64,000 bases of DNA from Viridibacterium sp035456105. GTDB taxonomy: Bacteria > Pseudomonadota > Gammaproteobacteria > Burkholderiales > Rhodocyclaceae. The stretch covers positions 1 through 64,000 of the forward strand of contig DATIDV010000025.1 of NCBI GenBank assembly GCA_035456105.1, given 5' to 3'. The notes beneath the pieces were generated by a model. That model searched no databases, had not been told where the DNA came from, and saw nothing but the letters and a program-made list of their open reading frames with translations. The position numbers were made by a program, and so were the translations under genes. Shown here piece by piece: positions 24,133-32,218 of the stretch; the first letter of the stretch is position 1, and each line of letters opens with the position of its first letter.

Positions 24133-25611
24133 TTATCGTGTGCTGTTCGTCGTAGTGCTTTGTGCATCGCTGGTCTGGGTGCGCTCCCAGCCACCACCAA
24201 GTGCCTTGTAGAGTTGTATCAACGTATTGGCGCGGTCGCCCTGGGCACCGGCCAGCAACTCTTCCTGCGTGAGCTGAGTGCGCTGCGTGTCGAGCTGTGT
24301 CAGAAGGTCGGTTTGCCCCGCCTGGAATCGGATCGTCGCGAGTCTTGCCGCTTCGCGTGCCGTATCGACGGCAACCTGCAGGATCTGCAGACGTTCGCTG
24401 CTACGCACCCAGGCGTTGAGCGCTTTCTCCACATCGTTCAGTGCCTGATTGACGGTCTGACGGTAGGCGATCAGGGTCTGCTCCTGGATGGCAGACTGGA
24501 TCTCGATGTTCTGCGTTATGCGGCCTGCATCGAAGATCGGTGCCGCCAGGCCGCCGGCAATGCTGCTGGTGATGATGTCACCACGCAACAGACCGGCAAT
24601 CGACAGCGCTTCAGCGCCGATGCTGCCGGAGAGCTTGAGGCTGGGGTAGCGCGCGGCTTCGGCAACGCCGATTTGCGCCGTCTGTGCGGCAAGGCGGCGC
24701 TCGGCGGCCAGGACGTCCGGGCGCTGCCGCAAGGTGTCGGCGGGAATGCCGACGGCAATCGTTGCGGGAGGTGTCGGCAGACTGCCGTCGGGCAGCAGCG
24801 CTTCGACATCCTTGCGTGACAGGCCGAGCAGAAGCGCGAGGGTCAGCTTGTCGTCCTCGATGGCACGTACCAGGGCTGGCACGGTGGATCGCGTCTGCTC
24901 TGCGTTACTGCGTGCCTGATTGACTTCGAGGCCAGAGACAAGACGCGCCTGGTTGCGCCATTCCGTCAATTGCGTGGTCTGGTCGCGGCTGACCAGATTG
25001 GCGCGCGCGACGGCGAGGCGGACCTGATCCGTGCGCAAGGCGATGTAGTCGGTGGCGACTTCCGCGGCGAGCGATACGCGTGTGGCATTCAGGTCCGCGG
25101 CGGTTGCGGCCAGCGAGGCGTCGGCGGCTTCGAGCGCGCGGCGCTGTCCGCCGAAAATGTCAATTTCCCAGCTGGCATCGAGGGAGGCCGACAGGTTGTG
25201 CGAACTGACATCTACGTTGTCTCCGCGCGTGCTGTTCCGTGAAGCAGAAAGGCCTCCGGACACGTTCGGCGCATCCTGAAGGGACTGCAGGTTGCGCCGG
25301 GCGCGGGCTTCGCGCAGCCGGGCCTGTGCGGTTTGCATGCTCGGGCTGTTGGCCAGCGCGGTTTCAATGAGTTTGTCGAGCGCCGGATCGCCAAGCTGCG
25401 TCCACCATTGGGTCAGGCGTGCGGCGTCGGTCTGGCTGGTGGCGGTGTTCGCGTTCTGCCAGGTTGTCGGCGTGTCGGACGCAGGGCGCTGGTAGTCCGG
25501 CCCGACGCTGGCGCAACCGGCGATTGCCAGACCGAGCAGCATCAGGGCAAGCCGCGGGAATGCAGTCGGGGAAGGGCGCTCGGTGCGGTGCATTGAGGGG
25601 CAAGTTTTCAT
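24133..25611 (-). CDS. NodT-family outer-membrane efflux lipoprotein
   Basis: A 492-residue TolC-like channel of the NodT/OprM group. The signal peptide ends in a lipobox (LAIAGC), followed by ASVGPDYQRP, the usual OprM-type start. Two outer-membrane efflux repeats follow, with typical phrases such as RQRPDVLAAERRLAAQTAQI and LDASWEIDIFGG. Two ATGs are possible (25611 and 25593), neither with a strong ribosome-binding site. It is the first gene of the efflux operon and diverges from pyrG. Confidence 0.92.
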   Translation of the reverse strand: MKTCPSMHRTERPSPTAFPRLALMLLGLAIAGCASVGPDYQRPASDTPTTWQNANTATSQTDAARLTQWWTQLGDPALDKLIETALANSPSMQTAQARLREARARRNLQSLQDAPNVSGGLSASRNSTRGDNVDVSSHNLSASLDASWEIDIFGGQRRALEAADASLAATAADLNATRVSLAAEVATDYIALRTDQVRLAVARANLVSRDQTTQLTEWRNQARLVSGLEVNQARSNAEQTRSTVPALVRAIEDDKLTLALLLGLSRKDVEALLPDGSLPTPPATIAVGIPADTLRQRPDVLAAERRLAAQTAQIGVAEAARYPSLKLSGSIGAEALSIAGLLRGDIITSSIAGGLAAPIFDAGRITQNIEIQSAIQEQTLIAYRQTVNQALNDVEKALNAWVRSSERLQILQVAVDTAREAARLATIRFQAGQTDLLTQLDTQRTQLTQEELLAGAQGDRANTLIQLYKALGGGWERTQTSDAQSTTTNSTR

Positions 25612-25778
25612 GAGATGGTGCGGAGTATGCCGAGCTTCGCGAAACGCTGCACACTGACAATTGTCAAGAGTCGTAAGTGTTTGTTGTGAGCGCCAGGAGC
25701 CTTGGCCCGTCTGGCTTGCAGGCCAATTGCGGGAGTGCGTGCGCGCGGCTTTTCGTACTGCCCGAAAGCACGCAGCAA

Positions 25779-25808
25779 TTGAGCCGCACCCCGCCTCTGC
25801 GGTATCAT
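25779..25808 (+). promoter_or_regulatory. Candidate sigma-70 promoter of pyrG
   Basis: TTGAGC (25779-25784) and TATCAT (25803-25808) with an 18-base spacer lie 26 bases before the pyrG ATG. Both hexamers are near consensus. Confidence 0.5.
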
Positions 25809-25833
25809 CCGCTTTTCCCGCAGTCGACATCCC

Positions 25834-27504
25834 ATGACCAAGTACGTATTCGTCACAGGCGGCGTTGTGTCCTCGCTAGGCAAGGGCATTGCAGCCGCAT
25901 CTCTGGGTGCCATTCTCGAATCCCGAGGCATCCGCGTTACCCACCTCAAGCTGGACCCTTACATCAATGTCGACCCCGGCACGATGAGTCCGTTCCAGCA
26001 CGGCGAAGTCTTCGTGACCGAAGACGGCGCCGAGACCGACCTTGACCTAGGACACTACGAGCGCTTCACCAGCGCCAAAATGTCCAAGCGCAACAACTTC
26101 ACCACCGGCCAGATTTACGACACCGTGATCCGCAAGGAGCGTCGCGGCGAGTACCTCGGCAAGACGGTGCAAGTGATTCCGCATATTACCGACGAGATCA
26201 AGGCCTCCATCAAGCGCGGCGCCGAAGGCGCTGACGTGGCCATCGTCGAAGTCGGCGGTACGGTCGGTGACATCGAGTCCCTGCCATTCCTCGAAGCCAT
26301 CCGCCAGATGGGCATCCAGGAAGGCCGCACCAATACCTGTTTCATTCACCTCACATTGTTGCCTTACATCGCAACAGCCGGCGAGCTTAAGACCAAGCCG
26401 ACGCAACATTCGGTGAAGGATCTGCGCGAAATCGGTATCCAGCCCGACGTGCTGCTGTGCCGTTGCGATCGCCCGATCCCGATGGAAGAGCGCGCCAAGA
26501 TTGCGCTGTTCTGTAACGTCATGACCGAGGCGGTCATCGAAGTGATGGACTCGGACTCCATCTACAAGATTCCGGCGATGCTGCATGACCAGATGCTCGA
26601 CGAGATCGTCTGTCACAAGCTGGCGATTCTGGCCAAGGCCGCAGACCTGAAGGTGTGGAACAAGATCGTGCATGCGTTGCAGAATCCGCAGCACGAAATC
26701 AAGGTTGCATTCGTCGGCAAGTACGTCGACCTGACCGAGTCCTACAAGTCGCTCATCGAAGCCATCAAGCACGCTGGGCTGCACACGCAGTGCAACGTCA
26801 AGATCCACTTCCTCGATTCGGAAAACATCGACACCCAGGGCTGTGACGCGCTCAAGGACATGGACGCGATTCTCGTACCGGGCGGCTTCGGCGTGCGTGG
26901 CACGGAGGGCAAGATCGCTGCGATCCGCTATGCGCGCGAGAACAAGGTGCCGTATCTCGGCATCTGTCTCGGCATGCAGCTGGCGACCATCGAATTTGCG
27001 CGTAACGTCGCCGGTCTCGAAGGTGCCAACAGCACCGAGTTCGATCCGGAGACGCAGCATCCCGTGGTCGCACTGATCACCGAATGGCTGGACCGCGAAG
27101 GTAAAGTCGAGAAGCGTTCAGAGAACTCGAATCTGGGTGGCACGATGCGCCTGGGCGCGCAAAAGGTGCCGATCAAGCCTGGTACGCTGGCGGCGAGCAT
27201 CTATGGCAAACAGGTAAACGAACGCCATCGTCATCGCTACGAAGTGAACAACACTTATGTGCCGAAGCTCGAAGCGGCTGGGCTGATCATCTCGGCGCGA
27301 ACGCCGACCGAAGATCTGCCGGAAATGATGGAGCTGCCACAGACCGGCGAACACGCTCACCCGTGGTTTGTGGGCGTGCAGTTCCACCCGGAGTTCACCT
27401 CCAATCCGCGTCAGGGCCACCCGCTGTTCATCGCCTACGTAAAGGCCGCACTGGCGCACAGTCAGGGTGAGTTTTCCGAAGCCGCATCCAAGAGCAACGC
27501 ATGA
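25834..27504 (+). CDS. pyrG: CTP synthase (PyrG)
   Basis: PyrG makes CTP from UTP, ATP and glutamine. The 556-residue protein has the synthase domain first (MTKYVFVTGGVVSSLGKGIA; LKLDPYINVDPGTMSPFQHG), followed by the class I glutamine amidotransferase domain. The catalytic Cys is in YLGICLGMQLA and the His/Glu are in GVQFHPEFTS. Its stop overlaps the next gene's start (ATGA). Confidence 0.99.
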   Translation: MTKYVFVTGGVVSSLGKGIAAASLGAILESRGIRVTHLKLDPYINVDPGTMSPFQHGEVFVTEDGAETDLDLGHYERFTSAKMSKRNNFTTGQIYDTVIRKERRGEYLGKTVQVIPHITDEIKASIKRGAEGADVAIVEVGGTVGDIESLPFLEAIRQMGIQEGRTNTCFIHLTLLPYIATAGELKTKPTQHSVKDLREIGIQPDVLLCRCDRPIPMEERAKIALFCNVMTEAVIEVMDSDSIYKIPAMLHDQMLDEIVCHKLAILAKAADLKVWNKIVHALQNPQHEIKVAFVGKYVDLTESYKSLIEAIKHAGLHTQCNVKIHFLDSENIDTQGCDALKDMDAILVPGGFGVRGTEGKIAAIRYARENKVPYLGICLGMQLATIEFARNVAGLEGANSTEFDPETQHPVVALITEWLDREGKVEKRSENSNLGGTMRLGAQKVPIKPGTLAASIYGKQVNERHRHRYEVNNTYVPKLEAAGLIISARTPTEDLPEMMELPQTGEHAHPWFVGVQFHPEFTSNPRQGHPLFIAYVKAALAHSQGEFSEAASKSNA

Positions 27505-27791
27505 TCACGCACGTCGTGCTCTTCAAGCTGTTTGATGGCATTACGCCGAAGAGCGCGGCAGCGCAGGCCATGCATGCTGCTTTCCAGTTACTGCCAGGCC
27601 AGATCGAAGAGATCTGTGATTGGCAGTGCGGTTTCAACACCACGCCCGACGAGAAAGCCTGGGACTACCTGCTGGTTGCTACTTTCCAGAGTCGTGAACA
27701 CCTCCACGCCTACTTCGAGCACCCTGCACATGCCGAAGTTGTGTCCTTGGCAGATGAGATTGCGGAAATACGTTTCGGCGATCTAGAGTAA
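27501..27791 (+). CDS. Dabb (stress-responsive A/B barrel) protein
   Basis: A 96-residue protein starting MITHVVLFKL, with YLLVATFQSREHLHAYFEHP near the C-terminal half and HAEVV after it. This is the layout of Dabb ferredoxin-like barrels. Members are small dimeric proteins, mostly of unknown role. It is translationally coupled to pyrG and followed by eno. In many betaproteobacteria kdsA lies in this interval. Here it does not. Confidence 0.88.
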   Translation: MITHVVLFKLFDGITPKSAAAQAMHAAFQLLPGQIEEICDWQCGFNTTPDEKAWDYLLVATFQSREHLHAYFEHPAHAEVVSLADEIAEIRFGDLE

Positions 27792-27819
27792 GTGTTTATC
27801 CGCCGTCAAGCAGCGGTCA

Positions 27820-27853
27820 CACAAAAACGTTAAAATTGACCTGTTTTTGTGTC
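27820..27853. promoter_or_regulatory. AT-rich hairpin upstream of eno
   Basis: ACACAAAAAC (27820-27829) and GTTTTTGTGT (27844-27853) are perfect 10-base inverted arms around a 14-base loop that contains a TTGACC hexamer. It sits between the Dabb gene and eno. It could terminate the pyrG transcript or be an operator overlapping the eno promoter. No matching -10 was found at standard spacing. Confidence 0.45.
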
Positions 27854-27917
27854 TGAAATCCCCCGAATCATTCTTTTCAGGCACTACCGGTTAGATCACT
27901 AAAAAAAGGAAATCAGA

Positions 27918-29207
27918 ATGAGCGCGATTGTTGACGTTATTGCCCGTGAAATTCTCGACTCCCGTGGTAACCCCACGGTTGAAGCCGATGTCCTGCTCGA
28001 ATCCGGCGTCATGGGACGCGCAGCTGTGCCGTCCGGAGCCTCCACCGGTACCCGCGAAGCCATCGAGCTGCGCGACGGCGATGCCAAGCGTTATCTCGGA
28101 AAGGGCGTGCTCAAGGCCGTCGAGAACGTCAACACCGAAATCGTTGAAACGCTGATTGGTCTGGATGCAGAAGAGCAAGCCTTCATCGACAAGACCATGA
28201 TCGAGCTGGACGGTACCGAGAACAAAGGCCGTCTGGGCGCCAACGCGCTGCTGGCCGTGTCGATGGCAACCGCGCGCGCCGCAGCTGAAGAAGCAGGCCT
28301 GCCGCTGTACCGCTACTTTGGTGGTTCGGGCCAGATGCAATTGCCTGTGCCGATGATGAACGTCATCAACGGCGGTGCGCACGCCAACAACAGCCTCGAC
28401 TTTCAGGAATGCATGATCCTGCCGGTCGGCGTAACCAGCTTCCGCGAAGCCCTGCGTTGCGGCGCTGAAATCTTCCACGCGCTGAAGAAGATCGTCGATA
28501 AGAAGGGTTACCCGACGACCGTTGGCGACGAAGGCGGTTTCGCACCGAACGTCTCCGGCGCCAAGGAAGCGCTCGACATGATCATGGAAGCCATCACCAA
28601 GGCTGGCTACGAAGCCGGCAAGGACGTGGTGTTGGGTCTGGACTGTGCCGCCTCGGAATACTTCAAGGACGGCAAGTACGAAATGCACGGCGAGAAGCTG
28701 TCGCTGACGCCGGCACAGAAGGTCGACTTCCTGGCTACGCTGGCTGACCAGTACCCGATCATCTCCATCGAAGACGGCATGGCCGAACAGGACTGGGATG
28801 GCTGGAAGCTGCTGACCGACCGCCTCGGCAAGAAGATTCAGTTGGTGGGTGACGATCTGTTCGTGACCAATACCAAGATCCTCAAGGAAGGCATCGATCG
28901 CGGCATCTGCAACTCGATCCTGATCAAGGTCAACCAGATCGGTACGCTGACCGAAACCTTCGCCGCCGTCGAAATGGCTAAGCGCGCTGGTTATACCTCT
29001 GTCATTTCACATCGCTCAGGCGAAACCGAAGACAGCACAATCGCCGACATCGCTGTCGGCCTGTCGGCTGGCCAGATCAAGACCGGTTCGCTGTCGCGTT
29101 CGGACCGCGTTGCCAAGTACAACCAGATCCTGCGTATCGAAGAAGACCTCGGCGATACCGCGATCTACCCCGGCCGTGACGCGTTCTACAATCTGCGCCT
29201 GAAGTAA
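27918..29207 (+). CDS. eno: Enolase
   Basis: Enolase converts 2-phosphoglycerate to phosphoenolpyruvate in glycolysis and gluconeogenesis. The 429-residue protein has ILDSRGNPTVEADV, GASTGTREA, GDEGGFAPN, the signature ILIKVNQIGTLTET and the catalytic SHRSGETED loop. An AAGGAAATC ribosome-binding region precedes the ATG. Confidence 0.99.
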   Translation: MSAIVDVIAREILDSRGNPTVEADVLLESGVMGRAAVPSGASTGTREAIELRDGDAKRYLGKGVLKAVENVNTEIVETLIGLDAEEQAFIDKTMIELDGTENKGRLGANALLAVSMATARAAAEEAGLPLYRYFGGSGQMQLPVPMMNVINGGAHANNSLDFQECMILPVGVTSFREALRCGAEIFHALKKIVDKKGYPTTVGDEGGFAPNVSGAKEALDMIMEAITKAGYEAGKDVVLGLDCAASEYFKDGKYEMHGEKLSLTPAQKVDFLATLADQYPIISIEDGMAEQDWDGWKLLTDRLGKKIQLVGDDLFVTNTKILKEGIDRGICNSILIKVNQIGTLTETFAAVEMAKRAGYTSVISHRSGETEDSTIADIAVGLSAGQIKTGSLSRSDRVAKYNQILRIEEDLGDTAIYPGRDAFYNLRLK

Positions 29208-29224
29208 GCGTTGCTGCAATGAAG

Positions 29225-29262
29225 AAGGGCCTGTTCGCGTGAGCGAACAGGCCCTTTTGTTT
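29225..29262 (+). terminator. Rho-independent terminator after eno
   Basis: AAGGGCCTGTTCGC and GCGAACAGGCCCTT form a perfect 14-bp stem with a 4-base loop, followed by TTTTGTTTT. It starts 18 bases after the eno stop. Confidence 0.93.
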
Positions 29263-29362
29263 TGGCGTCAGATTTGATGTCCTGTCCGGGCCGCATCGAT
29301 CCGTATTTGGCCTTTCAGGTATCATCGCCGCCAAGCATCCGTACCGTCATTCACTTAGTCCC

Positions 29363-29668
29363 ATGCGCTGGCCCATCCTCATTATTCTCGCCTTGTTGTT
29401 TGCCCTGCAGTACCCGCTGTGGATGGGTAAGGGCGGCTGGTGGCGCGTGCAGGATTCGCGTGCACAACTTGAATTGCTGCGTGAGGCTAATCAGAAACTC
29501 GAGCAGCGCAATGCCAATGCTGCCGCTGAGGTGAAGGATCTCAAATCCGGTTACGAGGCTATTGAAGAGCGCGCGCGCTTCGAGTTGGGACTGATCAAGC
29601 CAGGTGAGGTGTTCGTGCAGACGCCGGACTCCGCCTTGCCGACTTTGCCGCAGGCGGCCAGGCGGTAA
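29363..29668 (+). CDS. ftsB: Cell division protein FtsB
   Basis: A 101-residue septum-formation-initiator protein. A short cytoplasmic start is followed by one membrane helix (ILIILALLFALQYPLW) and a periplasmic coiled coil (LELLREANQKLEQRNANAAA). The family ending around ERARFELGLIKPGEVFVQ is also present. FtsB joins FtsL and FtsQ in the divisome. The eno-ftsB order is standard in proteobacteria. Confidence 0.95.
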   Translation: MRWPILIILALLFALQYPLWMGKGGWWRVQDSRAQLELLREANQKLEQRNANAAAEVKDLKSGYEAIEERARFELGLIKPGEVFVQTPDSALPTLPQAARR

Positions 29669-29673
29669 CGGCC

Positions 29674-30264
29674 CTATCGCGCGGTAGGCGTACTGCCCCG
29701 TCGTGTGTGAAGATATTCGATAATTTCCACATCCCAGCCAGGAAAATCGGACGGTAGATCAGCCTGTTTGTGGCTACTGCCTGTGCCGATCTGTGGGAAT
29801 GCTTTGAGTGGGCGCAACAGGATGTCATCGAGGTGGCGAACAAAAAGCGCTTCGATCTCATGAATGAGGCGCCTATGCGTTGCCACAAAGGTTTTTTCTT
29901 CCGGGGAGAATTCGATCTGTCGTTGAAACAGGATAGGGCCTGTATCAACTCCCTCGTCAATCAGATGGATGGTGACGCCATGTGGGGTGCCGTCCATGAA
30001 GGCCCAGAAGTTGGGATGTGCGCCGCGGTTGTAGGGCAGGTAGGCGACGTGCAGGTTGACAATGAGAGCGCCAGCCTGGCAAATGGATTCGTGTTTGATG
30101 ATGTGCCGGTAGCCGAAGCTCACAATCAGGTCATGGCCGGACAGATCGGTCACCTTTGTGGCGCAATGGGTGACGACAACGCCGCGGGCTTCCAGTGCTG
30201 CGATGAGTGCCGTTTCTGTTCGGTCGTATCCCAGAAAAAGCACGGTTCTTACTGCATGGGGCAT
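29674..30264 (-). CDS. Stand-alone formyltransferase-fold protein
   Basis: A 196-residue protein with the folate-dependent formyltransferase core. NLHVAYLPYNRGAHPNFWAF carries the Asn and His catalytic positions and DEGVDTGPILFQ carries the Asp. It is far shorter than methionyl-tRNA formyltransferase (about 310) and lacks that enzyme's C-terminal domain. It resembles formyltransferases that modify amino sugars or amino acids. Lying five bases after lpxH, it may act on an envelope sugar, but this is inference. Confidence 0.82.
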   Translation of the reverse strand: MPHAVRTVLFLGYDRTETALIAALEARGVVVTHCATKVTDLSGHDLIVSFGYRHIIKHESICQAGALIVNLHVAYLPYNRGAHPNFWAFMDGTPHGVTIHLIDEGVDTGPILFQRQIEFSPEEKTFVATHRRLIHEIEALFVRHLDDILLRPLKAFPQIGTGSSHKQADLPSDFPGWDVEIIEYLHTRRGSTPTAR

Positions 30265-30268
30265 TGCT

Positions 30269-30988
30269 TCAGTCCTGACCGAAGGTCAGCATATTTTGAC
30301 CATCCCAGAGCAGACCGCAAGCTTTGCCGTGCCAATCAGGCAGGACATGGCGCACGCGCTCGATGCCATCCACCGTTATTGCATGCGTCGCAGGACGATG
30401 CGTGTGGCCGTGAATCATCCATTCGGTAGCGCTCGCTCGGAAGCTCTCTGCAATGGCATCGTCATTGACGTCCATGATGCGCATGTCCTTGGTTTGCTTT
30501 GAAGCCTTGCTCTTCGACTTGACGCCTTTCACGATTCTGTGGCGTACGAAGAGCGGCAGCGTCAGGAAGACTTTTTGCCAGAGAGGGCTGCGTACCTTCT
30601 TGCGGAATCGCTGATAGGCGATGTCATCCGTGCATTGCGCGTCGCCATGTGCCAGTAAGGTCGCGTGTCCACCGAGATCGATCCGTACAGGTTCGGTCAC
30701 GATTTCCATGCCGGTACGTTCGGCAAATTTCTTCCCGAGCATGAAGTCGCGATTGCCGACAAGCAGGTAGATGCGCGTTCCCGCTGCATGAAGATCGGCC
30801 AGCGCTTCGGCAATCCTGGCATTGAACGGGCTGCGGAGCTCATCGTCTCCCGCCCAGAAATTGAAGAGGTCTCCGAGTATCCACAATGCTTCTCCCGCAC
30901 GCGCCGGCCCGGCGAGAAAGTCGAAGAAGGCTTGCACGGTCGCAGGCTCGTCTTCGTTCAGGTGCAAATCGGAGATGAAATGAATCAC
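30269..30988 (-). CDS. lpxH: UDP-2,3-diacylglucosamine diphosphatase (LpxH)
   Basis: LpxH cleaves UDP-2,3-diacylglucosamine to lipid X in lipid A synthesis at the inner-membrane surface. The metallophosphatase motifs are FISDLHL, LWILGDLFNFWAGDDE, GNRDFMLG, LLAHGD and MIHGHTHRP. The Glu-Trp of E. coli GDLFEAWIGDD is changed to Asn-Phe-Trp. No ATG fits. The GTG at 30988 gives the family-like start VIHFISDLHL with about 240 residues. A TTG 13 codons further up is possible but lies in a hairpin. Confidence 0.9.
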   Translation of the reverse strand: MIHFISDLHLNEDEPATVQAFFDFLAGPARAGEALWILGDLFNFWAGDDELRSPFNARIAEALADLHAAGTRIYLLVGNRDFMLGKKFAERTGMEIVTEPVRIDLGGHATLLAHGDAQCTDDIAYQRFRKKVRSPLWQKVFLTLPLFVRHRIVKGVKSKSKASKQTKDMRIMDVNDDAIAESFRASATEWMIHGHTHRPATHAITVDGIERVRHVLPDWHGKACGLLWDGQNMLTFGQD

Positions 30989-31013
30989 GGAGATTTTCGG
31001 GAGTCCGGATAAA

Positions 31014-31036
31014 CAACGCCGACACAAGGTCGGCGT
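31014..31036. terminator. Hairpin between ppiB and lpxH
   Basis: AACGCCGAC and GTCGGCGTT form a perfect 9-bp stem with a 5-base loop, 25 bases downstream of the ppiB stop. It may terminate or attenuate the transcript from ppiB before lpxH. There is no clear U-tract. Confidence 0.55.
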
Positions 31037-31060
31037 TGGCGTGGATGCAGTCTGACGGGA

Positions 31061-31555
31061 TCAGCCGACGACTTCGGCCTTGTCGATGACGATCGGCTCA
31101 GCCGGTACGTCCTGATGGAAACCGCCACGGCCGGTCTTGACGACCTTGATCTGGTTGACCACGTCCATGCCGTCAACGACCTTGCCGAACACGCAATAGC
31201 CCCAGCCCTGTGCCGACTCGCTGCTGAAGTTCAGGAAGTCGTTGTTCGACACGTTGATGAAGAACTGCGCTGTCGCCGAATGCGGGTCAGAGGTGCGCGC
31301 CATGGCAATGGTGCCGATCTCATTCTTGAGGCCGTTGTTGGCTTCGTTCTTGATCTGGCCTTGCGTTGGCTTCTGGCTCATGTCGGGGTTCATGCCGCCA
31401 CCCTGGATCATGAAGTTGTTGATGACGCGGTGGAAAATGGTGCCGTCATAGTGGCCGGACTCGACGTAGGACAGGAAATTCTTGACCGTCTCGGGCGCTT
31501 GCTCGGGAAACAGCTCGAGCGTGATATCGCCGAAGCGGGTTTGCAGTTTGACCAT
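31061..31555 (-). CDS. ppiB: Cytosolic peptidyl-prolyl cis-trans isomerase (cyclophilin)
   Basis: A 164-residue cyclophilin without a signal peptide that catalyses proline isomerisation in folding proteins. Motifs are FHRVINNFMIQGGG, the active-site region with IAMARTSDPHSATAQFFINV, and WGYCVFGKVVDGMDVV. The typical bacterial PpiB size is 164 residues. A periplasmic paralogue lies directly upstream in the same orientation. Confidence 0.97.
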   Translation of the reverse strand: MVKLQTRFGDITLELFPEQAPETVKNFLSYVESGHYDGTIFHRVINNFMIQGGGMNPDMSQKPTQGQIKNEANNGLKNEIGTIAMARTSDPHSATAQFFINVSNNDFLNFSSESAQGWGYCVFGKVVDGMDVVNQIKVVKTGRGGFHQDVPAEPIVIDKAEVVG

Positions 31556-31615
31556 GGTGATGCTCCAGTAGGGATGAAAAGTCAGTAAGCGTTGCGACGA
31601 AAATCGTCCGCAGAA

Positions 31616-32218
31616 TTATTTGGTGGCGGCCGGGGCAGATGCGGCGGCAAGCAGTCGCGCGCTCGTGATGATGATCGGTGTCGTGGGCACATCGCCCATG
31701 CCGTTGTTCACCCCGGTCGGAACTGTGGCCATCTTGTTGACCACGTCCATGCCTTCAACCACCTTGCCGAAAACGGCGTAGCCCCAACCGTCCTGGCCGG
31801 GTGCGTTGAGGAAGCGGTTGTCACCGTAATTGATGAAGAACTGCGAGGTTGCGGAGTGCGGATCCGGTGTGCGTGCCATGGCGACACTGCCGGGCACGTT
31901 GCGCAGGCCATTCTTCGCCTCGTTCTCGATGGCGACGCGATTTGGCTTCTGCTGCAGGTCTTTGGTGAAACCACCGCCCTGTGCCATGAAGCCAGGAATC
32001 ACGCGATGGAAAATGGTGCCATCATAGTGCTTGTCTTCGACGTACTTGAGGAAATTGGCCACGCTCTTCGGGGCCTTTTCCGGATTCAGTTCGAGCGTGA
32101 AGCTGCCGAGGGTAGTTTCAAACTTGACGCGAGGGGCGTCTGCAGCCTGGGCGGTGCCGATCACGAGACTGAATGCTGCGAAACCAATGGTGCGGAAAAG
32201 TGCCTTGTAAAAACTCAT
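31616..32218 (-). CDS. ppiA: Periplasmic peptidyl-prolyl cis-trans isomerase (cyclophilin)
   Basis: A 200-residue cyclophilin with a signal peptide (MSFYKALFRTIGFAAFSLVI, cleavage after AQA), so it acts in the periplasm. The catalytic region has FHRVIPGFMAQGGG, VAMARTPDPHSATSQFFINY and WGYAVFGKVVEGMDVV. It is about half identical by eye to the ppiB product downstream, a tandem duplication with different locations. Its ATG overlaps the stop of the L,D-transpeptidase gene (ATGA), so the envelope genes are coupled. Confidence 0.95.
   Translation of the reverse strand: MSFYKALFRTIGFAAFSLVIGTAQAADAPRVKFETTLGSFTLELNPEKAPKSVANFLKYVEDKHYDGTIFHRVIPGFMAQGGGFTKDLQQKPNRVAIENEAKNGLRNVPGSVAMARTPDPHSATSQFFINYGDNRFLNAPGQDGWGYAVFGKVVEGMDVVNKMATVPTGVNNGMGDVPTTPIIITSARLLAAASAPAATK

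Noticed and set aside
23329..24819. Plus-strand open frame of about 496 codons
   Set aside because: Runs antisense through both the MacA-type and NodT-type genes; no family, no start signal.
26047..27060. Minus-strand open frame inside pyrG
   Set aside because: Antisense shadow of a certain housekeeping gene.
30989..31027. TTG start for LpxH 13 codons upstream
   Set aside because: It falls in the hairpin after ppiB and adds residues absent from the family; the GTG at 30988 fits better.
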